Source of the DNA: JBAZAX01 sp041671765
GTDB taxonomy: Bacteria > Babelota > Babeliae > Babelales > RVW-14
NCBI GenBank assembly: GCA_041671765.1
Contig: JBAZAX010000021.1
Span: 1 to 26,637, forward strand
Length of the DNA stretch: 26,637 nt
Direction of reading: 5' to 3'
This document shows, in pieces, positions 1-7,474 of this stretch (its first letter is position 1; each line of letters opens with the position of its first letter). The translations under genes were made by a program, and so were the position numbers. A model generated the notes under the pieces. The model worked only from the letters and a program-made list of their open reading frames with translations, had not been told where the DNA came from and did no database searches.

Positions 1-187
1 TCCCCTCAAAATTGGTTATTTCGAAACAAATTTGTAACTGAAAAAATAATGGAGTTTGGGCTAGTTTTAGTCAACAGTTTGAAAATACAACCCTACTTTT
101 TGACGTTTTTTAGCCCTTTGACTCTAATATTCATAAGATCTAAGCTTAAACAATAGCTATTATTATGGAGCGTTTATTTAATTAATT

Positions 188-200
188 GGGGGTTATCATG
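188..200 (+). promoter_or_regulatory. GGGGGTTAT-type ribosome binding site
   Basis: GGGGGTTATC directly precedes ATG 198. The same GGGGGTTAT string lies immediately upstream of the starts at 9565 and 23230 on the minus strand. It decides the start here: the TTG at 186 overlaps the G-run and would have no ribosome binding site of its own. Confidence 0.5.
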
Positions 201-1445
201 GATTTTAGAAAAATCTTTTATTCGATATTTATATTTTTAGGCCTATCTGTTTACAGTTCACAGGCAATGGTTACCGCTGTCCATGTTGATCAGGTTAGGC
301 AGTTAACGGCTCAAGGTAAGTTGCCGGGATCTGTGTCGGATTATAATGGTATTCAGCCGGACCAGCTTGCAAATCGCGTTGTAGAAGTTATTAGTAAATC
401 ACAAAGTTTTATTAAGCGTAAGGTATTGCCAAAATTTTTGGGTGGGACCAGTAGTGATCTGCTTAACGGCGATTTGACTAAAATTATTCCTGAAGCAATC
501 AGAGATGAGGTAAAAATTCAATATTGGATAAGAAATGGAATGGTTTTATCTCAAGAGCCAATTGGAAATATTCATGTATTTGAAAGAAATATAAATCTTT
601 TGATGCAAAGAGGCTTGATACCTGGGCATCCTGTGCTAATTGGCGTAAATTTAAGAGATATCGCCAGATATTATGTGGATAATTATTCACAGTTTGGTTT
701 GTTACGTGAATGCAAAACAGCTGTCTTTGGGGGATGGAGTGTGGCGAATAAGCAGCATAAGATAACGAGCTCATTAAAATATTTACCCTTGGATTTTCAA
801 AATGATGTGAAAAGATATTATCATTGTAAAATGCTCAGAGAGAATGAAGATGTTTGGCTGAATAATGAAAAAATTAATATTCCAGCCTCTTACTTTGTGG
901 AGTATGAAATTCTTCCATTACCTATTGGGGTTGATCTTAATCGCCTTAAGGACCTTGAACGAAATAACCAAATTGTTGAAGAGGCTAGGTTGTATGCAAC
1001 TTTCATTCGAGATCTTGATAATCCCGGCCTTAATTTGAACAATCGTGTTGGAATTTTCAAGGGGCTTGTAGTTGCTGTTAAATATTTTTTACCGACTGAT
1101 TTTAGGGATAAGATTATTGAGCAGTATGCTATTTTGACAAATATGTCAGGTAGATTAATTTGTGATCAAAAAGCATTTGGAGCATATGATTGGGAGATAT
1201 CGTTAGGACAACTTTTGGATATGCCGGGAATGATTAATGCAATTAATCAGGAGCTTGCAGTTTCTCATACGTTGAATTTGCTAACCAAAAAAGTTAAGTC
1301 TGTTATGGTAACTGATTTTAATAGAATTAATTTTGGTGATGTTAAAGAATTAATTATTTCATCAAAAGTTAACATCAAAGATTTACCCTCTAACTTACGT
1401 ACATGTTTACCTAATTTGCAGAAATTAGAAATAATTTATAATTAA
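198..1445 (+). CDS. Exported protein of unknown function
   Basis: A 415-residue protein. The frame is open from a TTG at 186, but ATG 198 is the better start because GGGGG at 188-192 sits at ribosome-binding distance and the N-terminus then reads as a classical signal peptide: basic DFRK, about 15 hydrophobic residues, then SSQA just before a Met, which looks like a signal peptidase I site. The mature part is mixed alpha/beta in composition, with no transmembrane segment, no repeats and no catalytic motif that I recognise. The last 60 residues (ending LPNLQKLEIIYN) faintly resemble a leucine-rich repeat edge, which is too little to call. It stands alone on the plus strand, convergent with the downstream operon and separated from it by a shared terminator. 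Export is well supported; function is unknown. Confidence 0.8.
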   Translation: MDFRKIFYSIFIFLGLSVYSSQAMVTAVHVDQVRQLTAQGKLPGSVSDYNGIQPDQLANRVVEVISKSQSFIKRKVLPKFLGGTSSDLLNGDLTKIIPEAIRDEVKIQYWIRNGMVLSQEPIGNIHVFERNINLLMQRGLIPGHPVLIGVNLRDIARYYVDNYSQFGLLRECKTAVFGGWSVANKQHKITSSLKYLPLDFQNDVKRYYHCKMLRENEDVWLNNEKINIPASYFVEYEILPLPIGVDLNRLKDLERNNQIVEEARLYATFIRDLDNPGLNLNNRVGIFKGLVVAVKYFLPTDFRDKIIEQYAILTNMSGRLICDQKAFGAYDWEISLGQLLDMPGMINAINQELAVSHTLNLLTKKVKSVMVTDFNRINFGDVKELIISSKVNIKDLPSNLRTCLPNLQKLEIIYN

Positions 1446-1456
1446 ATAAGATAACA

Positions 1457-1488
1457 AAAAAGGGCTTCGTAAACACGAAGCCCTTTTT
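1457..1488. terminator. Bidirectional rho-independent terminator
   Basis: Perfect 14-bp inverted repeat AAAAAGGGCTTCGT / ACGAAGCCCTTTTT with a 4-base AAAC loop. The GC-rich stem is followed by T5 on the plus strand and, because of the symmetric A-run, by a T-run on the minus strand. It therefore serves both the exported-protein gene ending at 1445 and the minus-strand operon ending at 1508. Confidence 0.9.
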
Positions 1489-1507
1489 AAATTTTGATTC
1501 TAGTTTT

Positions 1508-3256
1508 TTATTTAGCAGTTTCAATTTTTGATTGTAATTCGATTACTTCGGGAAGATCTTGAAGTTTTTGGCCATTGATTTCTTCAATAAAAGTGCCGAC
1601 GTCCATGATTTTCTTGCCCCAAGTTTTAATTTTTGTTGTTACCGGTGTCGTCTCAAGTAAAGAATTAAATTTATTAACTAGTGCTTTAAATAAATTCAGT
1701 GCGCTAAGTTCAATATTTATATCACTGCTTTGCATTCCGTCTTGTGTAGCTTGAATTGCCATATCTATCTTATTTTTCTTAACCAACTCATCAAAAGACT
1801 GATCTTTTTCTACTAATTCGCAAAGTAATAGGAGTGCAGCATTTTGAACCTCCGGTGTTTTGTTTTTAATTTTAGTTTGTGCTGCTTGCATTGCTTCATT
1901 AATTCTTTGATTGTTTTTGACTAAAACAATCAATAGAAATAGGGCAATGGTTTGAGCTTTAGTGTCACTGCTATTAATTCCAGCTTGTGCTGTGCTAAAA
2001 GTTTCGTTTAATCCCTTATTTTTTTCAAACAAAATATTAAGCAGTTCATGTGCTTGTGCGATTAAATTATTTTTCATGCCTGTTATAGCACCTTGGATTG
2101 CCTCCGTAAATCCTTTATCTTTTTTTACTAATTCCATAAATAATGATAGTGATGTTATCTGAATCAATCGGTCGTCGATATTAAGTCCGGTTTTTGCGGC
2201 CTGTATGCCTTCAGGAAAGCCTTTATATTTTTTAACCAATTCTATAAACAGTGATAATGCATATATTTGAGTTAACTTGTTGTTGCTCTTAATTCCAACT
2301 TTTGCAGCTTGGATTGCTTCATCAAGGCCCTCATCTTTTTCAACCAAAGCAATGGCCAGAAAAAGGGCAGATGCTTGAGTTAGTGGGTTTTTGCTTTTAA
2401 TTCCAATTTTTATGGCGTTAATTGCTTCACTAAAACCTTTGTCCTTTTTAACTAAGGCAACAAATAGAAAGAGTGCTGCGCTCTGAGTATTCGCATTGCT
2501 GCTGTTAATTCCGTATTTTGCCGATTGAATTGCCTCATTAAATCCCACATAATTTTTTATTAGTTCGATAAATAACTCTAGTGCAGTCGTTTTGACTTCC
2601 GGGCTTGCACTACTCATTATAGACTTTGCAATTTGAATTGCTTCGTCAAGTTCATTCCCTCTTTTTACAAACTCGCGCAGTAATTTTAGTGTAGCCATTT
2701 GGGTTGCCGGTGATTTACTCTTAATTGTTGTTTTGATTGATTGAATAGCCTTACCGATTTCTTTGTCTTTTTTTATTAACTCGAATCCTCCGTCATATTT
2801 AGCTAATTCGCTAAGTACTTCTAGCGCGGATGCCTGGACGTCTGAATTTTTGGAGAGTAGACCGATTTTTGAAGCGTCTATTGCTTCATGAAATCCTTTG
2901 CCTTTTTTAATTAACTCTCTGAGTAAATTAAGTGCAGATACTTGAGCCTCAGGGTTTTTGCTTTGAATACCGTTTTTTGCCGCCTCGGTCGCCTCATAAA
3001 ATACCGTATAATTTTCTACTAATTCTCTAAACGAGTCTAACTCTGATGCTTGGGTTGTAGCTGCGCTGCTTTCGACATTATTTACAGAAGTATTGATTGT
3101 TGTTTGATTTTTTGATGAGTTACTGCTTTTAACTTTATTTGTATAGTTATCTAATTTATTTTTTTCGGAATCTGTAGTTTCTACGGGTTTTAATGCATTG
3201 GATACAAATAAGCCAATCAAGACTGATAAAAGCAGGCATTTCTTAATACTCTTCAT
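1508..3256 (-). CDS. Exported 36-residue alpha-helical (HEAT/ARM-like) repeat protein
   Basis: A 582-residue protein with a signal peptide (MKSIKKCLLLSVLIGLFVSNA), a Ser/Thr/Asn-rich linker to about residue 70, and then about 12 tandem repeats of 36 residues. Each repeat follows the pattern GF.EAI.AAK.GI.S.NP.TQ.SAL.LF.ELVKKDK, two amphipathic helices per unit, as in HEAT/armadillo solenoids. Repeats 3 and 12 both carry a similar insertion of roughly 9 residues (a KKDKEIG- or KKNKIDM-type segment) before the EAI/AI helix; repeat 9 is three residues short. A solenoid of this kind is normally a protein-binding scaffold. Its ATG overlaps the ftsK stop codon in a TAATG arrangement, so it is probably translated by re-initiation after ftsK. 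The family is not one I recognise, and a role in host interaction is inference from the export signal and repeats. Confidence 0.8.
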   Translation of the reverse strand: MKSIKKCLLLSVLIGLFVSNALKPVETTDSEKNKLDNYTNKVKSSNSSKNQTTINTSVNNVESSAATTQASELDSFRELVENYTVFYEATEAAKNGIQSKNPEAQVSALNLLRELIKKGKGFHEAIDASKIGLLSKNSDVQASALEVLSELAKYDGGFELIKKDKEIGKAIQSIKTTIKSKSPATQMATLKLLREFVKRGNELDEAIQIAKSIMSSASPEVKTTALELFIELIKNYVGFNEAIQSAKYGINSSNANTQSAALFLFVALVKKDKGFSEAINAIKIGIKSKNPLTQASALFLAIALVEKDEGLDEAIQAAKVGIKSNNKLTQIYALSLFIELVKKYKGFPEGIQAAKTGLNIDDRLIQITSLSLFMELVKKDKGFTEAIQGAITGMKNNLIAQAHELLNILFEKNKGLNETFSTAQAGINSSDTKAQTIALFLLIVLVKNNQRINEAMQAAQTKIKNKTPEVQNAALLLLCELVEKDQSFDELVKKNKIDMAIQATQDGMQSSDINIELSALNLFKALVNKFNSLLETTPVTTKIKTWGKKIMDVGTFIEEINGQKLQDLPEVIELQSKIETAK

Positions 3257-5616
3257 TATCTTATGACCTTTCGTGTCTTGCTCCCTTGTGCAGGTGCAAC
3301 GATCCCGTCCATTTCTAATTTTTCTATCAATCGAGCGGAACGGTTAAACCCGATTCTGAAATATCTTTGAATTAAAGATATAGAGATTTCATCTGTCGTT
3401 TTTAAAAAATCCAAAACTTGTGTATAAAGTTCATCATCCAGGTCTTGTGGCTTATTGCTAATTTCTACCAATTTAAGAGTTTCATTCAAATTCAGATAGT
3501 TAGGTTCCTGTTGCGCTTTCCACCATTCGACTACTTTTCTAATCTCTTCGTCTGAGACATATACGCCATGAACTCTCATCAAATCGGGTGATGATGAATT
3601 CATATAAAGCATGTCTCCTCGGCCGAGAAGTTTTTCTGCACCTTGCGCATCAAGAATAGTCCTGGAATCAATTTTTGATGAAACTCGAAATGAAATTCTG
3701 CTTGGGAAGTTTACTTTGATAAGTCCTGTTACCACTTCAACTGATGGACGTTGTGTGGCAACCATCATGTGAATTCCCGCGGCTCTGGCCATCTGTGCAA
3801 TTCTTACAATTTGTGTTTCAACATCTTTCCCGCCCACCATCATTAAGTCTGCAAGCTCGTCGATTACGACGACAATGAATGGCATGTCTTCGATTGGCTT
3901 AGCGAGACTTCCTGTGTTTTGCAGTGCATTGTATTCGTTAATATTTCTGACGCCTACGGTAGCCATTTTTTGATATCTATTTTCCATCTCCTGCACAACC
4001 CATTTCAAAACACCTATTGCCGTTGTTGCATTTGTGACCACAGGAAAAAGTAAATGAGGAATATCTGCATATGGCCCAAATTCAAGACGCTTTGGATCGA
4101 TCAAAATTAATTTTAATTGGTCCGGGTTCAATTTGCATAACAGACTTATTATCATAGCGTTTAGACCAACTGATTTTCCTGAACCTGTTGCTCCTCCAAC
4201 CAGTAAATGTGGCATTTTTGATAGATCTTCAATTGCGGGTTTTCCTACAACGTCAACGCCGAGAATAAGAGGAAGTTTACCTGAATTTTTTTCAAATTCC
4301 GGGCTTTTTACGACATCTCCAAAAAAGACATCATTTCGGTTAAGATTCGAAATTTCAAATCCTACTACATTTTTACCTGGAATTGGTGCCAAAATTCTGA
4401 TACTTTTTGCAGTAAGAGCCATTGCCAAGTCATCTTCAACAGCCGTGATTTTACTAATCTTGCTGTCTATCTCGGGTTTGTACTCGAACATTGTTATTAC
4501 CGGCCCGGGTTTGATGGATGCAACCGAGCCTTTTACTCCAAGGCAGAGTAATTTTTCTTCAAGTTTTTTGCCACAAATTTTAGCTTGTTCTTTTTGTTGT
4601 TCAGTTTCAGGACTTTGTGGTTTGGATGCAAATATTTTGTAATCCGGAATAAAAAATTCTTTGCGTGAATTTTTGTTTGTTTGTGTTTGGGTGTTGAGAA
4701 TCTCTTCGTAAATGCATGAGCTCCCAATACGCGCAAAAATATTTTTTGTTAAAACTGTGTTTGCCAGTAAGATTAATTCAGCTTTCCCGAATGCTATTTT
4801 TCTTGCTTGCTTATATATTTTTTTATTTTCAAAGCGCTGAATAAGTTTAGAAATTCTGTCCGGTTCTTTTTCTAAAAGTCCTGGTTCTTGTTGTTCTGTC
4901 GTTTTTGCAGCAATACCCCTCTCTAATAAATTTTTCCAATACTCAACTTCCGGATCATCTTGCTTTGCAACGGATGCGCCGGGTCTGAACGTTGGAGCTG
5001 TATTTTTTTGTTTAATTATTTTTGAAAGTAAATATTTAATCCAAGAAGTTACTGTTGTTTTTAGTACGAGCAGTAAATCTTTTATTATTGGAATCATAGA
5101 GATTTCCAATAACCAATTTATGCTTATCCAAACCGTTGTTACTAAAATTAATACTGAGCCTTTGGCGCCCAGGATTAATTCAAATAATTTTGATAGGCCA
5201 TTGCCTGCGACTCCACCGGAAAATATCAAATTTAACTTAAGATCCAAAATGGATAGCAAAGTCGTATTTGCCACAAAGAATGTAGTTATAGCTATTATTT
5301 TTGCTCGAACCTCGCTAATGTTTTTAGCTTTTAATAGCAGAGTAATTATTCCTGCCAGGCAGAGTAAAAGAAGATATGCGGCATGACCAAAAAGATAAAA
5401 GAAGAGCGCGGCAAAATTTGCACCTAAAAAACCACACCAATTTGCAGATCCAGTGCCTTTGTTCGAAAAGTGAAATAATGAGTTGTCCGTTGAGCTGTAA
5501 GAAATTAATGAAATAGTCAAAAATATAAACACTGCAGATAAGGCAAGACAGGTAATTTCTTTTTTGTAGTTTCTATAATTTTCTGACTTTAAACGGTTTT
5601 TTATTAAATTCGACAT
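3256..5616 (-). CDS. ftsK: DNA translocase FtsK/SpoIIIE
   Basis: An ATP-driven double-stranded DNA pump that clears chromosomes from the division septum and activates XerCD recombination at dif. The 786 residues hold several N-terminal membrane segments between about 20 and 190, a short linker to about 330 (much shorter than the linker of E. coli FtsK, 1329 aa), the alpha/beta motor with Walker A GGATGSGKS at 474-482 and Walker B IVVVIDELAD at 581-590, the ATQRPSVEVVTG segment, and the gamma winged helix at about 725-786 (RYFRIGFNRSARLIEKLE) that reads KOPS sites. The start ATG 5616 has GGGGAGAG upstream. Its stop overlaps the ATG of the downstream exported repeat gene. Identification is secure. 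Confidence 0.97.
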   Translation of the reverse strand: MSNLIKNRLKSENYRNYKKEITCLALSAVFIFLTISLISYSSTDNSLFHFSNKGTGSANWCGFLGANFAALFFYLFGHAAYLLLLCLAGIITLLLKAKNISEVRAKIIAITTFFVANTTLLSILDLKLNLIFSGGVAGNGLSKLFELILGAKGSVLILVTTVWISINWLLEISMIPIIKDLLLVLKTTVTSWIKYLLSKIIKQKNTAPTFRPGASVAKQDDPEVEYWKNLLERGIAAKTTEQQEPGLLEKEPDRISKLIQRFENKKIYKQARKIAFGKAELILLANTVLTKNIFARIGSSCIYEEILNTQTQTNKNSRKEFFIPDYKIFASKPQSPETEQQKEQAKICGKKLEEKLLCLGVKGSVASIKPGPVITMFEYKPEIDSKISKITAVEDDLAMALTAKSIRILAPIPGKNVVGFEISNLNRNDVFFGDVVKSPEFEKNSGKLPLILGVDVVGKPAIEDLSKMPHLLVGGATGSGKSVGLNAMIISLLCKLNPDQLKLILIDPKRLEFGPYADIPHLLFPVVTNATTAIGVLKWVVQEMENRYQKMATVGVRNINEYNALQNTGSLAKPIEDMPFIVVVIDELADLMMVGGKDVETQIVRIAQMARAAGIHMMVATQRPSVEVVTGLIKVNFPSRISFRVSSKIDSRTILDAQGAEKLLGRGDMLYMNSSSPDLMRVHGVYVSDEEIRKVVEWWKAQQEPNYLNLNETLKLVEISNKPQDLDDELYTQVLDFLKTTDEISISLIQRYFRIGFNRSARLIEKLEMDGIVAPAQGSKTRKVIR

Positions 5617-5656
5617 TGCTACGCTCTCCCCATCAGTTTATTTCTTTCAACGTCTT

Positions 5657-5719
5657 GCCCGCCGCCCGTTGGGCGATGGTTCGATACGCGCACTGAGTGC
5701 GCACTCACCACGAGCGGGC
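5657..5719 (-). repeat. Palindromic dispersed repeat, variant copy (A1)
   Basis: Read on the minus strand this is GCCCGCTCGTGGTGAGTG, then a perfect palindrome GCGCACTCAGTGCGC (plus 5688-5702), then GTATCGAACCATCG and a second small hairpin CGCCC-GTT-GGGCG (5663-5675). It matches the other copies in the window except that the usual TCCT/AGGA stem pair is TGGT/ACCA, a compensated change. The ends GCCCG/CGGGC close the element. Confidence 0.7.
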
Positions 5720-5725
5720 CCATTT

Positions 5726-5789
5726 AATCCGCTCGTCCTGAGTGTTTTGTGAAGCAATGCTGAACAAAATGTATCGAAGGATGCGGATT
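5726..5789 (+). repeat. Palindromic dispersed repeat (A2)
   Basis: AATCCG (5726-5731) pairs with CGGATT (5784-5789). Inside are the family arms CTCGTCCTGAGTG and GTATCGAAGGATG, with TTTTGT/ACAAAA as an inner stem around a variable loop. It is the same family as the copies at 11985 and 12408. It lies between phoH and ftsK, head to head with copy A1. Confidence 0.75.
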
Positions 5790-5801
5790 ACTCAAAGTTT
5801 T

Positions 5802-7292
5802 TTACAGTATTTCTGCGGCTATTTTTGCCAGTTCGCTACGTTCGCTTGTTTCAAGAAACACTCCACCGAAAATTGACTGTTCTTTAAATTTATCAGTTGT
5901 TACGGTAAGTCCATTGCTTGAAAAATCGAGATATGGCGAATCAATCTGGTAAGGATCTCCCGCAAGAATTACCTTTGTTCCTTCGCCGGCTCGGCTTACA
6001 ATTGTTTTTACTTCATGTGGTGTTAAATTTTGTACTTCATCTATCAATACGAATTGATATGGGATTGATCGTCCGCGCATATATGTTATTGCTTCAAGGC
6101 TTAGGATTCCCTTGCGTTGTAGCGTTTCGACAAATGTATTTATATTTAGTCCATAATCATGGTCATCGTTATGTGGTTCGTGAGGACGGTACTTTTTGCT
6201 AGAATGTTCGGGCATGAATTCTTGTAAATGACTTGCTATAAATTCTAGATTATCACGGACAGGTTGCATCCAGTAATGAAGTTTTTCTTGTATATCCCCT
6301 GGAAGATACCCAATGTCTGCCCCAAGGGCTACGACAGGACGTGCTACCAAGAGCTTGCGGTAGGCGTGTTGCTTCATTACCTTATAAAGTCCGGCTAATA
6401 ATGCCAAAAATGTTTTTCCGGTTCCTGCAGGCCCAAGCAGTGATACAATTTGAATGTTATCATCCATTAAAAGATCAAGAGCCATGAGTTGCTGAACGTT
6501 TTTTGCCTGGAATGTGTCCAAGAGTCTTATATTTTCGACTTCTTTAAACTTATCATTGCCCATAAATCTTAATAATCTGTATTGAGCCGTATTGTCTTGA
6601 TTTTCCGCGATTATAAATTCGTTTGGGAAAATTTGCATTTCTTGTTCTTTTAAGATATTAAGTAATTTTTTTGAATCTAGTTGTTTAAGCTCGAGCGATG
6701 GCATGGATAATCGTGACCAGCCTTTATAATAATCGTCTGTGCTGACAGTGCCTTTTGCATAATCTTCAGCGTCTATGTTTAATGCATCTGCTTTTACTCT
6801 TACATTTATATCTTTTGTTACAAGTGTTACCTGATTGCCATCTTTTACCAGATCGTGAACAGTTTGAAGAATTAAGTTGTCTTTGATGTCGTGAATATCT
6901 TGCTTTATTATTGATGAAAAAGTTATTTCAGTTGGATTTAGCATTATTTTCAAAATTGATATGGATCCGTTTTTAAGTTCTACTCCTTCGCTTAATCGTC
7001 CCTTTGATCTCAATTCGTCGAGTCTCCTGATGGTTTCACGTGCATTTCGACCTTTTTCATTGTTTTCTTTTTTGAATTTATCAAGCTCTTCAAGAACAAT
7101 GAATGGAATTACAATCACTACTCCTTTGAATGCAAAAAGTGCGTTTGGATCGTGTAGTAGAACGTTTGTGTCGAGCACAAATATTCGGTTGGTTCGAACC
7201 TGCCCAGATTTTTGAACATCTCCAGGTTTTTGTTGTGAATTTTGTTGTTTTGTCTGTTCTAGTTTTGCTTGCGGCCCTAATCTTTTTTCCAT
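5802..7292 (-). CDS. PhoH-family ATPase with N-terminal PIN domain (PhoH2 type)
   Basis: A 496-residue protein of the PIN-PhoH class, in which a PIN endoribonuclease domain is joined to a PhoH P-loop ATPase; characterised members act as RNA helicase/nucleases. The PIN domain runs from about 36 to 180 and begins RIFVLDTNVLLHDP, with the acidic DTN and LEELD motifs. The ATPase part has Walker A GPAGTGKT at 287-294, Walker B VLIDEVQN at 415-422 and the AGDPYQID sensor near 444. The open frame extends to a TTG at 7364, but ATG 7292 is preferred: AAGGAAG precedes it by a good distance, and the upstream TTG lies inside a likely promoter. The gene is followed by two dispersed palindromes and then ftsK. 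Confidence 0.93.
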   Translation of the reverse strand: MEKRLGPQAKLEQTKQQNSQQKPGDVQKSGQVRTNRIFVLDTNVLLHDPNALFAFKGVVIVIPFIVLEELDKFKKENNEKGRNARETIRRLDELRSKGRLSEGVELKNGSISILKIMLNPTEITFSSIIKQDIHDIKDNLILQTVHDLVKDGNQVTLVTKDINVRVKADALNIDAEDYAKGTVSTDDYYKGWSRLSMPSLELKQLDSKKLLNILKEQEMQIFPNEFIIAENQDNTAQYRLLRFMGNDKFKEVENIRLLDTFQAKNVQQLMALDLLMDDNIQIVSLLGPAGTGKTFLALLAGLYKVMKQHAYRKLLVARPVVALGADIGYLPGDIQEKLHYWMQPVRDNLEFIASHLQEFMPEHSSKKYRPHEPHNDDHDYGLNINTFVETLQRKGILSLEAITYMRGRSIPYQFVLIDEVQNLTPHEVKTIVSRAGEGTKVILAGDPYQIDSPYLDFSSNGLTVTTDKFKEQSIFGGVFLETSERSELAKIAAEIL

Positions 7293-7338
7293 GTTACTTC
7301 CTTTTTCCTGAACTACAAACCAATCTTTCTCGTTAAAA

Positions 7339-7368
7339 ATTGTAGCAATTGTTTTGCAGATCAAGCAA
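7339..7368 (-). promoter_or_regulatory. Candidate sigma-70 promoter for phoH
   Basis: On the minus strand TTGCTT (7368-7363), an 18-base spacer and TACAAT (7344-7339), about 47 bases upstream of ATG 7292. It is the best match in the gap and is found by eye only. Confidence 0.35.
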
Positions 7369-7427
7369 CAATGTTTTAATAATTGTTGTTAAGGGTTTAG
7401 GATAAACAGATTAAGGATATTTATGGC

Positions 7428-7458
7428 AAAAAAAAATCCCCGGATTTTCGGGGATTTT
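7428..7458 (-). terminator. Rho-independent terminator of the 7475-9565 gene
   Basis: AAAATCCCCG (7433-7442) and CGGGGATTTT (7449-7458) form a perfect 10-bp stem around a 6-base loop. Read on the minus strand the stem is followed by an uninterrupted T-run from the nine As at 7428-7436. It lies just past the stop of the minus-strand gene ending at 7475. Confidence 0.9.
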
Positions 7459-7474
7459 ATAAAGTTTTTTTAGA

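Noticed and set aside
1..185. Promoter of the first gene (TTGACG at 100-105 or TTGACT at 118-123)
   Set aside because: Neither has a convincing -10 at proper spacing; not listed as a feature.
4133..4642. Long open frame antisense to ftsK
   Set aside because: It lies wholly inside ftsK, has no ribosome binding site and reads as low-complexity translation of the opposite strand of a conserved gene.
5657..5789. CRISPR array
   Set aside because: Only two copies, in opposite orientation, with hairpin structure and no regular spacers; no cas genes in the window.
7293..7364. N-terminal extension of PhoH from TTG 7364
   Set aside because: The TTG falls in a likely -35 element, and the ATG at 7292 has a much better ribosome site.
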